Assembly: GCA_012838425.1 (NCBI GenBank)
Contig: DUPG01000028.1
Coordinates: 1 to 40,751 of the forward strand
DNA: 40,751 nt
Source: Clostridiales bacterium
Lineage (GTDB): Bacteria > Bacillota > Clostridia > Christensenellales > CAG-138
Direction: 5' to 3'
Shown here: positions 34,601 to 40,751 of the stretch, piece by piece
Numbering within the stretch: position 1 is the stretch's first letter
Layout of the letters: each line of letters starts with the position of its first letter
Position numbers and translations under genes: made by a program
The notes under the pieces: generated by a model
Databases searched by the model: none
Told to the model about the DNA's origin: nothing
What the model saw: only the letters and a program-made list of their open reading frames with translations

Positions 34601-35024
34601 CCCTTTCGGCTATTGATAGTACCTCGTCGGGACTTGCCAAGTTGTTTACAAAGCTTTGAATAACCTCGTCGCAGGTCTTTGCAAAGCCCATTTTAGTAGC
34701 ACAGGTGTTAAAAATATCTAATTCAAGGCTCATAATCGCTTTTCTAATAATCATTAGCCTGCCCTGCTCGGATATGAACACCTGCTTAACATTGGTTTCC
34801 TTTAGCACATTATCTGAAAGTCTTGACAGGGAAAATATCTTGGTGTAGAAGGTGCCGCCGTCTAAACGCTCGGAGATTAGCATTTCAGTTCCCAATGTGT
34901 TGCGCGAGGGAACTATCAGCACAGCGGGCTCCTGCGCCTTTTCGTGCGCTATTATCTTGTCGAAAACATAAGCGCTTTTGCCTGATTTCGCCCTGCCTAT
35001 TACGAACTCAACTCTTTTTGTCAT
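31695..35024 (-). CDS. addB: ATP-dependent helicase/nuclease subunit B (AddB)
   Basis: The 1109-aa subunit of the AddAB double-strand-break resection complex works with RecA repair in the cytoplasm. Near the N-terminus there is a Walker-A-like GRAKSGKS. The C-terminal RecB-type nuclease shows ISGKVDRVDCY and VIDYKSSETKF. The Fe-S cluster cysteines are one in ESFNRCPFYHF and a C-terminal group in KISCESINCPYKSICM. The C-terminal spacing is Cys-x4-Cys-x5-Cys instead of the usual x2-x5. The ATG at 35024 has AAGGAG seven bases upstream and overlaps thpR by 17 bp. addA, normally the next gene, is not here; a gap and the gapA promoter follow. Confidence 0.93.
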   Translation of the reverse strand: MTKRVEFVIGRAKSGKSAYVFDKIIAHEKAQEPAVLIVPSRNTLGTEMLISERLDGGTFYTKIFSLSRLSDNVLKETNVKQVFISEQGRLMIIRKAIMSLELDIFNTCATKMGFAKTCDEVIQSFVNNLASPDEVLSIAERVEEPLLRRKLTDFANIYAKATEILRERALDPLDNLNAFIDNIKNAPICRSHIYFDGFETTTENMYKAIEELILSSASFTATFRLDFSKNSNDSRLFAPDFEAFSRLKRFAQDNGYDVKIITPSRENRFSSPELQHLERNLFAFPYKQYAGDVDNIELVVATNIDAEVSAAAGSILSAVRDEGLRFQDIAVIASDEAAYAVKVRNEFEKNSIPVYCDVQYSLYSMELSTLAMSALRAINGSFDKHELISIMKTGLSGITREEAEAFENYLIAYGVYGSSLKEPLIKGDEGQRAALEPIRKKLIEPLIRLQSAMARGDVAAKARAIYQYLQDLQVHEQLCEKVEALQNEGNFAAAEKCSQAWNLLMGILEQANTVLGDVQISNSQFISIIEEGLRAQVVSSIPANVDTVLFGSMKRTMPQNIKRLYVLGVYEGSFPKVIKDEGIIDDAEALSLQQLGLDVFSTTASLTDADRLEIYTLLTMPSHKLYMSYPALVSNKPKLPSMLFEKIKQLFPSIKVKSSAEEMLKGCRLYNMESLAKELRLFVDSGNISDRAKHLYAYYSRFRDKAEQLEIIKKMLYFKASPDDLDAEFVKSLYGDKLYSNATRLESFNRCPFYHFVRYGLNVEKRKEYKVERNDEGSFIHDILDKFVRHLIDEKIDYKQLDELACNNLIEEVANNIAESFKDGYFMESERRKAKCVLLKKTAKRAAWAIIEHMQKGDFDFYKSEVKFGDNGEVDSLKIDLDDGRALVISGKVDRVDCYKKGNDRFIRVIDYKSSETKFNYQEIYEGLRLQLPLYSLAIAKGLEAVTSGMYYMATSASVKENERDIETALKKAFRLLGMTLNDESIVQANDNTLENSPSESFVIEAKRKKDGDYYPYAKLYDIEQIQGVQRYALYKARETAKQIVSGKITVSPCKNGKISCESINCPYKSICMLDKRLPDYNIRKVKPLKSDEFFAKLNALEGDDSDGC

Positions 35025-35562
35025 AGAAAAGCTCCTTGTGCAAAGGTATGTACTCCATGCCATGCTCTTTTCGTATGCTTTCGTACAGAATTATGCCGTT
35101 TACATTCATTGAGGCGTTGAGACTGGGAGAAATGTGCTTTAACGCCTGCGTGCATTTATCGTCATGAACTACATTGCGCGCCAATGTTATATGCGGAGTG
35201 AACTGCTTGTAATCCGTTTTGAATCCATAATCGCGCAAAGCGGCTGTGAGCGCCGAGTGCAACGCTCTTAACTCTCTCATATCGCCCAGCACCTCCACAT
35301 ATGAGGTTTTTGAGCCCTCGCGCTCGAAATAATTATATCCGCCTAAGTGCAGGGGAAAGCAGCGTATTCCCTCGGCGGCATGCTTCATGGCGGATACCGC
35401 AGAGTACGCGTCATCTGTTTCACCAAGAAAGCTCAATGTAATGTGCATATTATCTATGGGAACATATCTGCCCGACACAGCCGCTTGGCGCAAAGCGTTC
35501 TGTAATCTCTGCACCTCGCTTTTCATTTGTTTAGGGATATCTATCGCAATAAATAAGCGCAT
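35008..35562 (-). CDS. thpR: RNA 2',3'-cyclic phosphodiesterase (ThpR/LigT)
   Basis: The 184-aa 2H-phosphoesterase hydrolyses 2',3'-cyclic phosphate RNA ends to 2'-phosphates, by family. The two hallmark motifs are HITLSFLG near residue 40 and HITLARN near residue 125. The start MRLFIAIDIP is typical. It is the first gene of a pair with addB, sharing a 17-bp overlap. Confidence 0.94.
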   Translation of the reverse strand: MRLFIAIDIPKQMKSEVQRLQNALRQAAVSGRYVPIDNMHITLSFLGETDDAYSAVSAMKHAAEGIRCFPLHLGGYNYFEREGSKTSYVEVLGDMRELRALHSALTAALRDYGFKTDYKQFTPHITLARNVVHDDKCTQALKHISPSLNASMNVNGIILYESIRKEHGMEYIPLHKELFYDKKS

Positions 35563-35613
35563 AACTCACTCCTGATGGGATTTCCCCCTGCTGTATTTTA
35601 CCCGTAACAAAGC

Positions 35614-36144
35614 TTACCTGCGCTTTACGGGAATTAAGCGTTTCTCGTGGCGTTCGGGGTCGAATATAGAGTATTGCACCCTGCCTCTTGAATTGTCTAA
35701 CTCATATTCGGTTTGCGAAAAGTCAAATGAGGCTATTGCCGCATTGAACCTTCTGTCCAACTCGGCACATTCTGTTTCATAATCGAAGGGTCCATGCTCG
35801 AACACCAAGTACTCGCTTTCTGCAACATCTAACATTAGCATAGGTGTAGGCACCTCACCGGAATAATCCGCTTGCAGACGCACGCCGTACGCCTCCGGGC
35901 TTTTATCGCCTTCGAATATGCGTGCCATAATCTGACCGCTGTATTTTCCGAAAACACCGTCTTCCCCGTCTAGCTTGCTCTTGATATAGTCTAACTTATC
36001 GCATACGGTGCAGCAGTCTGCGCCCTCTATTTTGTCTTGCTTTTCCCAAAAGTCAAAATAGCCATTGCTTTCATAGTTCTTTATGTGCATAAACTTATGG
36101 GCTGGTACCGTTGTGAAATAAAATTTTAATTCTGTAAGCGCCAT
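35614..36144 (-). CDS. Stand-alone GyrI-like/AraC effector-binding domain protein
   Basis: The 176-aa protein shows the GyrI-like fold pattern. YLVFEHGPFDYETECAELDR is followed by a Trp-less C-terminal strand set ending SIFDPERHEKRLIPVK. AYGVRLQADYSGEVPTPM forms the middle. There is no DNA-binding domain. Such proteins bind small molecules or inhibit gyrase; the actual ligand is unknown. It lies 51 bp above thpR on the same strand and is divergent from the next gene. An AAAGGAG SD precedes the ATG. Confidence 0.75.
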   Translation of the reverse strand: MALTELKFYFTTVPAHKFMHIKNYESNGYFDFWEKQDKIEGADCCTVCDKLDYIKSKLDGEDGVFGKYSGQIMARIFEGDKSPEAYGVRLQADYSGEVPTPMLMLDVAESEYLVFEHGPFDYETECAELDRRFNAAIASFDFSQTEYELDNSRGRVQYSIFDPERHEKRLIPVKRR

Positions 36145-36161
36145 AGTATTCTCCTTTAATG

Positions 36162-36190
36162 TTTACATGCGAATTGGTATATGCTATTAT
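36162..36190 (+). promoter_or_regulatory. Promoter of the 36219-36728 gene
   Basis: TTTACA, 17 nt, TATTAT, with the start near 36197 and 22 nt of leader. Confidence 0.7.
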
Positions 36191-36218
36191 ATCAGAAAAA
36201 TATAAAAGGAGCAAAAAT

Positions 36219-36728
36219 ATGTGCACTGAATCAATGTCGCAAATAGATATGCTTAATATGATTTACGAGCCTATTGTAAACAAGAAGGACGAGCTATACA
36301 ATACGCTGATTGAAAAGGGCTACAATATTAACTGGGGCTATTTCACACACCATATGCTAAGGCGGGATAATGAGCTTTTTACGGAGCTGTACCCCATACC
36401 CGTATTGTCAATAGTGAATATATGCGATATAGGAATTGATGTAGAGCATATTTTCATAGAGGGCAAGCTTTCAAAGGCAGACGCTAAGAAATTCGACTTT
36501 TCGCTGTTTGACTGCTATGACTTTGACATATACTCGGTTGAGGACTGCACTAAGGACTATTACTCGACCGCCTGCGGCAAGCTTTCAGCGCAGGTAATAC
36601 AGGATACAGTCGCAAACTGTGATGAAAAGGAAGTTTTAGTAGCGCTGTACCTGCCCTTTGATGCCGATGTTGAGGAAATTGAGAGTATAGTTCGCTTAAT
36701 GAGGAAGTCGGGGTTCTATATCGTGTAG
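36219..36728 (+). CDS. Unknown soluble acidic protein
   Basis: The 169-aa product starts MCTESMSQIDMLNMIYEPIV. The ATG at 36219 has AAAAGGAG seven bases upstream and a good promoter, so the gene is real. The protein is acidic, with mixed alpha/beta text and several aromatic and Cys residues (FSLFDCYDFDIYSVEDCTKDY). There is no signal peptide or membrane segment. I do not recognise the family. It is monocistronic, is divergent from the GyrI-like gene and shares only 74 bp with it, which may mean common control. Confidence 0.8.
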   Translation: MCTESMSQIDMLNMIYEPIVNKKDELYNTLIEKGYNINWGYFTHHMLRRDNELFTELYPIPVLSIVNICDIGIDVEHIFIEGKLSKADAKKFDFSLFDCYDFDIYSVEDCTKDYYSTACGKLSAQVIQDTVANCDEKEVLVALYLPFDADVEEIESIVRLMRKSGFYIV

Positions 36729-36739
36729 GTTTATGCGCA

Positions 36740-36881
36740 ACATTATTGCTGACGCAACATGAAATTATACTGCTGATAATGAAATACCGCGCCACGTGCG
36801 GATTATTCACTCTAGACTAATACGGGCGCACTTGCGCCCTTCATTCTGCATTATGCTTTTTTCATTGCGCGCTTGTGCGCA
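36740..36881. repeat. Hairpin array with ATGAAAT spacers between convergent genes
   Basis: Two ATGAAAT copies (36759, 36779) separate short stem-loops: TTGC-TGAC-GCAA, CCGC-N7-GCGG, GGGCGC-ACTT-GCGCCC (36824-36839) and TGCGC-N6-GCGCA next to the rpoD stop. The organisation resembles 25700-25790 in opposite orientation. No T-run terminator for rpoD was seen, so these hairpins may form its mRNA 3' end. Confidence 0.6.
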
Positions 36882-37976
36882 TTATTTGTCCTCCAAAAAG
36901 TCTTTAAGCTTTTTAGAGCGTGAGGGGTGCCTTAGCTTTCTCAGCGCTTTTGCTTCTATCTGTCTTATGCGTTCGCGCGTTACATTGAACTCTCTGCCCA
37001 CTTCCTCCAATGTGCGTGCTTTGCCGTCGTCAAGCCCGAATCTCAGCCTTAACACCTTCTGCTCTCTTGCTGTAAGCGTATCTAACACATTTGCAAGCTG
37101 GTCCTTCAGCATGGCGAATGCGGCTACATCGGCAGGAGCTACGGCGTTTTCATCGGGAATGAAGTCGCCTAACTTTGAGTCCTCCTCCTCGCCTATGGGT
37201 GTTTCCAATGATACCGGCTCCTGCGAAATCTTCATTATTTCGCGCACCTTATCTACAGTACAGTTGAGCGCTTCGGCTATTTCCTCGGGGCGCGGCTCTC
37301 TGCCTAGCTCCTGCAATAGCTGACGCTTAACCCTTGCCTGCTTCTGTATGGTTTCAACCATATGAACGGGAATTCGTATGGTGCGCGCCTGGTCGGCAAT
37401 AGCGCGCGTAATGGCTTGGCGTATCCACCATGTAGCGTATGTGGAGAACTTAAAGCCCTTGCTGTAATCGAACTTCTCTACCGCCTTCATAAGCCCTAAA
37501 TTGCCTTCTTGAATGAGGTCTAAGAACAGCATTCCCCTGCCTACAAAGCGCTTTGCCACAGATACTACAAGGCGCAGATTCGCTTCGGCTAACTCATTCT
37601 TCGCTTCCTCGTCGCCCGCTTCAATGCGCTTTGCAAGCTCTACCTCTTCTTCAGCGGTCAACAAAGGCACCTTGCCTATTTCTTTGAGATACATACGCAC
37701 AGGGTCGTCTAAGTTCACATTGGCAAGCTCGGCTGCAAGTGCCTGGCTCTCTACATCATGGTCTTCACTTTCTTCGGTATATTTAGGTATCTGCTCCTCA
37801 TCAATCACATCGATTTTGTGCATGGCGAACTGCAGAAAAATATCGTCCATCTGCTCGGAATCCAAATCGTATTCCGCCAATGCGTCAACGACCTCCTTAT
37901 AGGTCAGAAAATGCGTCAGCTTGCCGCTCTCAATCAGCTGATTGACCTTTGCTTCATAGCTTGTAAACTCTTCCAT
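36882..37976 (-). CDS. rpoD: Primary RNA polymerase sigma factor SigA (sigma-70)
   Basis: The 364-aa vegetative sigma factor directs RNA polymerase to -35/-10 promoters like those across this window. It contains region 1.2 ([16 protein letters not shown] near residue 92), region 2 ([36 protein letters not shown]), region 3 ([12 protein letters not shown]) and region 4 with the helix-turn-helix [20 protein letters not shown]. The length is typical of Firmicute SigA. It lies 20 bp after dnaG in the conserved macromolecular-synthesis operon. Confidence 0.98.
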   Translation of the reverse strand: MEEFTSYEAKVNQLIESGKLTHFLTYKEVVDALAEYDLDSEQMDDIFLQFAMHKIDVIDEEQIPKYTEESEDHDVESQALAAELANVNLDDPVRMYLKEIGKVPLLTAEEEVELAKRIEAGDEEAKNELAEANLRLVVSVAKRFVGRGMLFLDLIQEGNLGLMKAVEKFDYSKGFKFSTYATWWIRQAITRAIADQARTIRIPVHMVETIQKQARVKRQLLQELGREPRPEEIAEALNCTVDKVREIMKISQEPVSLETPIGEEEDSKLGDFIPDENAVAPADVAAFAMLKDQLANVLDTLTAREQKVLRLRFGLDDGKARTLEEVGREFNVTRERIRQIEAKALRKLRHPSRSKKLKDFLEDK

Positions 37977-37996
37977 ACGGTTTCCCCTTTCATTTA

Positions 37997-39757
37997 TTAT
38001 ATTCTTTGGTCTTTTTTAGCCATTAGCATTTTGTACTGCGCAGCATATTCCTCCGCGCTTATTTCCTTCATATCGCGTTTTGCGGAAAGCGCTAAAAGCT
38101 CCTCCTCAAAATCAAGCCTGCTTATTGTACGCGCACAGTCCTTCGCCGTGTCAAGCGGTTTTTCTATTTCGTTCATGCTGAAAGCCGCGAAAAGCCCTGA
38201 CACATCGTTTTCCTCGCTTAATTCGCTCAACAGCTCGGCTATATTCACTTCCTCAGCGCCGCTCAAAAACTTCTCCGCAATCGCGTTCAATACCAGTTTC
38301 ACATCCTCGCGCTTTACTAAATTCAGCGCATGCTCCTGTATCCACAAAGCTGCTTCTTTTTTTGCCGCAGCACAGGTAGCAAGCAAGTACTCACATTTAT
38401 CGCGCTGATTTTGTCCAAACAAGCTGTTTTCACTATTATTCCGTAAATGAACAATTGTATTCTCGCGCGATTGCGTTTTCATACTGCCCTGCTCGCGTAT
38501 GGTTTCGTAGCTGATTCCTGTCTTTTCGGATATAACCCTGAAATAGCGCTCTTGCTCAACCGGCTGCAAGCTCCCCACGAACTCGCATGCCTCTATTGCG
38601 TATGCCTGACGGTCGTCGTCATTCGTCAAATCATACTTTTTCTGCATATGCTCTAACTTAAACAGGTTTAGCGGCAGCGCTTGCTCCTTCAGCTTTAAGT
38701 ACTCATCTCCGCCATGCTTCTTTATAAAGTCGTCGGGGTCGTCGTCATTGGGTATGACTATTACGCGCACATTCAAGCCTGCGCTCGCTAAAATATCCAA
38801 GCCGCGCATAGTGGCGTTTTGACCTGCCGCGTCGCCATCATAGCTTATATACACATTGTCTGAATAGCGTTTTATAAGGCTTGCCTGCTGCTTTGTGAGC
38901 GCAGTTCCAAGAGAGGCGACTACATTCTGTATGCCTGCTATGTGCAGGGCGATAACATCCATATAGCCTTCAACGATTATTATGTCGTCAAGCCGCTTGC
39001 GCTTTATCATATTAAGCGCATAGAGATTATACCTTTTGTTATAAACTAAGGTTTCGCCTGTGTTCAGGTATTTTGGCTCGTCATTGCCTAATGTTCTGCC
39101 GCCAAAGCCCAGAACTTGTCCTCTTTCGGAAATTATCGGGAAAAGCACTCTATCCCTGAAAAACGCATAGGGCTTATCGTTCTGCGACTTCTTTATCAAA
39201 CCCGCCGTCAGCATTTCGTTATCGGAATAGCCCTTGCTTTTCAGGTGGTTATACAGCTCGTCCCACGAATTTACCGCATAGCCCAACCCAAAACGCTTAA
39301 TTATATTGCTTGGGATTCCTCTGCGGTTGAGATAGTCAAGCGCGTTTTGATGATTATACAGCTGAGAGTGATAAAAAAGCGCAGCGTCCTTCAAGCAAGC
39401 GTACAGCCTTTCCTTTAACTCCTTTTCCTGCTTGAACCTATGGCTGCTCGCTTCATCTGCCGGAAGCTCCATATTCACTCTTTGGGCTAAGAACTTAATG
39501 GCTTCGAAGTTGTTCGGAAAATTCTCAATTTCCTTAACGAAATGAATCACCGTGCCGCCCTTATGACAGCCGAAGCAATAGAATAGCTGCTTTGTGGTGT
39601 CGATAGTGAATGAAGGCGTTTTTTCGCGGTGGAAAGGACAGCAGGCCCAAAGCCTGCCGCTTCTTTTGGTTAGCTGAACATAGCTCCCCACAACAGAAGC
39701 AATATCGTTCTTTGCCAACAGCTCGCCTAACCAGCTCTCAGGAAACGCCAACTCCAC
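37997..39757 (-). CDS. dnaG: DNA primase DnaG
   Basis: The 586-aa primase makes RNA primers for replication. The CHC2 zinc site is Cys40-His43-Cys61-Cys64. The TOPRIM catalytic core includes [12 protein letters not shown] and [10 protein letters not shown], and the C-terminal helicase-binding part is less conserved. The in-frame upstream stop limits the start to GTG at 39757 or TTG at 39751. The SD GAGGT sits directly against the GTG but 6 nt before the TTG, so the TTG may be the true start. It is cotranscribed with rpoD. Confidence 0.96.
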   Translation of the reverse strand: MELAFPESWLGELLAKNDIASVVGSYVQLTKRSGRLWACCPFHREKTPSFTIDTTKQLFYCFGCHKGGTVIHFVKEIENFPNNFEAIKFLAQRVNMELPADEASSHRFKQEKELKERLYACLKDAALFYHSQLYNHQNALDYLNRRGIPSNIIKRFGLGYAVNSWDELYNHLKSKGYSDNEMLTAGLIKKSQNDKPYAFFRDRVLFPIISERGQVLGFGGRTLGNDEPKYLNTGETLVYNKRYNLYALNMIKRKRLDDIIIVEGYMDVIALHIAGIQNVVASLGTALTKQQASLIKRYSDNVYISYDGDAAGQNATMRGLDILASAGLNVRVIVIPNDDDPDDFIKKHGGDEYLKLKEQALPLNLFKLEHMQKKYDLTNDDDRQAYAIEACEFVGSLQPVEQERYFRVISEKTGISYETIREQGSMKTQSRENTIVHLRNNSENSLFGQNQRDKCEYLLATCAAAKKEAALWIQEHALNLVKREDVKLVLNAIAEKFLSGAEEVNIAELLSELSEENDVSGLFAAFSMNEIEKPLDTAKDCARTISRLDFEEELLALSAKRDMKEISAEEYAAQYKMLMAKKDQRI

Positions 39758-40004
39758 ACCTCACAAAACATTTCTGCGTTTATTATTACAAATATTATGT
39801 CGTTTTTCCTGCAAGGTTAGAAAATATATAATTTGAAGGGCTCCCTATTATGCCTGTTAAAACAGTATAGCATAGAATAGCACGAATAATATTATCCAGT
39901 CGTTTACTCTGATTGAGGTTAAAGCTCAAAAATGACTAAATTGTGATTGCATTACTGTATTGCCCCAAAAAATGCTATACTATAATTGCAAGGAGGGATT
40001 ATTT

Positions 40005-40319
40005 ATGATAGAAAAGGTTTATTCAATGTCAACAACAAACGACAAGGTTATGGAGAAGGTGCTTTTCGATGAAAACCTGCACTACTTGCACATGGTATTC
40101 AATAAAAACGAGGGCACACCGCAGCACAACACTAACGGGAATGTTTATATGACGGTTGTTCGCGGCACTTTAACGCTTACTTTGGGCGAGCAGGAGCCGC
40201 ACACATACCCGCGCGGAACTCTATTGAAGATTCCTTACAATACGAAAATGACTGCTGAAAACCTGCACGACGAAGTATTGGAACTGTTTGTAGTTAAAGC
40301 ACCCGCGCCTAATATGTAA
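40005..40319 (+). CDS. Small single-domain cupin protein
   Basis: The 104-aa protein is one cupin-2-type beta barrel: HYLHMVFNKNEGTPQHNTNG forms motif 1, and YPRGTLLKIPYNTKM with the following strands forms motif 2. The metal-ligand His/Glu set is incomplete, so metal binding is uncertain. The substrate or ligand is unknown. A perfect AAGGAGGG SD lies 7 nt before the ATG. A TATAAT (about 39980) is present with a poor -35 (TTGCCC at 15 nt). The 247-bp gap before it (39758-40004) contains no gene. Confidence 0.82.
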   Translation: MIEKVYSMSTTNDKVMEKVLFDENLHYLHMVFNKNEGTPQHNTNGNVYMTVVRGTLTLTLGEQEPHTYPRGTLLKIPYNTKMTAENLHDEVLELFVVKAPAPNM

Positions 40320-40390
40320 AGCGAAAACCGCTTAGCGAACCGCAAAAGTCTGATTCGCTTTCGGTTTGCGTCAGCTTGTGAAATTTCATA

Positions 40391-40419
40391 TTGACAAACA
40401 TAAAATCTGCTTGTATAAT
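40391..40419 (+). promoter_or_regulatory. Consensus promoter of tRNA-Leu
   Basis: TTGACA, 17 nt, TATAAT is a perfect sigma-70 consensus, with the start about 5 nt above the mature tRNA end. Confidence 0.92.
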
Positions 40420-40430
40420 AGCTAAGCAAT

Positions 40431-40513
40431 GCGGTCGTGGCGGAATAGGCAGACGCGTACGCTTGAGGTGCGTATGGGAGACCGTATGGGTTCAAGTCCC
40501 TTCGACCGCACCA
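40431..40513 (+). tRNA. tRNA-Leu, anticodon GAG
   Basis: The acceptor stem GCGGTCG/CGACCGC is perfect, and CCA is encoded. The anticodon stem TACGC/GCGTA frames loop TTGAGGT, giving anticodon GAG (reads CUC/CUU). A variable arm longer than in class I tRNAs and the T-loop TTCAAGT support a leucine class II tRNA. Confidence 0.95.
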
Positions 40514-40521
40514 GTGAAAAG

Positions 40522-40548
40522 CAGCTTGTGAAAACAGGCTGTTTTTTT
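40522..40548 (+). terminator. Intrinsic terminator of tRNA-Leu
   Basis: CAGCTTG and CAGGCTG (one G-U) pair around TGAAAA, followed by seven T residues. After this, 40549-40751 shows no supported feature. Confidence 0.85.
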
Positions 40549-40751
40549 GTTTTGCAGCCTTTTTGGACGATCAAGCTGCTCCGACATAAAATATTTGCGA
40601 ACAAAAAACTCCGCGCAGAACGCAGAATTCTTTAGCAACAAAACCATTTGATATTATAGAATTTGCCTTATATGGCATATTCATTCAATGCGCCGGCACG
40701 CCTTCACTTTCTTGCTATTCGTCTAACCCCTTAAACCCAAAGCCGAATGCT

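Overview
The window looks like a chromosomal segment of a strictly anaerobic, low-to-mid GC Firmicute, probably an uncultured gut Clostridia. The signs are strong AGGAGG-type ribosome binding sites, TTGACA/TATAAT-type promoters with 17-bp spacers, dnaG-rpoD and rplU-prp-rpmA operons, a two-iron superoxide reductase, a VanW-type envelope protein and a dockerin-bearing secreted protein. The taxonomic call is inference. Coding density is high, with about 33 protein genes and one tRNA.

Layout. 1-5.8 kb (minus): the 5' part of a lipoprotein gene, a class I/II aminotransferase, a VanW/G5 envelope protein and mreB. 6.1-7.1 kb (plus): the rplU-prp-rpmA ribosomal operon with a probable L21 leader; the L27 product carries the N-terminal extension that Prp removes. 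7.2-8.1 kb (minus): a DUF2156 protein. 8.2-13.7 kb (plus): a tightly overlapping five-gene operon (SAM methyltransferase, hslO, TPR protein, THUMP rRNA methyltransferase, ROK kinase). 13.7-18.6 kb (minus): a RadC-like protein whose JAMM motif is missing, coupled by TAATG to a CopA copper ATPase, and then a three-part glycerate kinase with an unknown N-terminal domain and a six-unit 11-residue Lys/Trp amphipathic tail. 19.0-22.5 kb (plus): a 1141-aa secreted adhesin-like dockerin protein with twin promoters and a 21-bp palindrome at its start site.

22.7-24.8 kb (minus): an Rrf2 regulator-cysteine desulfurase-IscU operon with a clear candidate autoregulatory operator. 25.1-25.5 kb (plus): desulfoferrodoxin. 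25.9-29.1 kb (minus): an OmpR-type response regulator, a histidine kinase and an RlmB-like methyltransferase with a repetitive arginine-rich N-terminal extension. 29.4-30.3 kb (plus): an unknown membrane protein. 30.5-31.5 kb (minus): a GAPDH that resembles the proteobacterial/Bacteroidetes/eukaryotic class. 31.7-36.1 kb (minus): a GyrI-like protein, thpR and addB without addA. 36.2-36.7 kb (plus): an unknown protein. 36.9-39.8 kb (minus): dnaG-rpoD. 40.0-40.5 kb (plus): a small cupin and tRNA-Leu(GAG).

Convergent intergenic regions carry small dispersed repeats: an 80-bp element seen twice directly after intrinsic terminators, and arrays of short hairpins separated by ATTTCAT/ATGAAAT. I see no phage, CRISPR array, transposase or toxin-antitoxin locus. 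The most unusual items are the glycerate kinase tail and extra domain, the metal-site-less RadC relative, the atypical GAPDH and the terminator-linked repeats.
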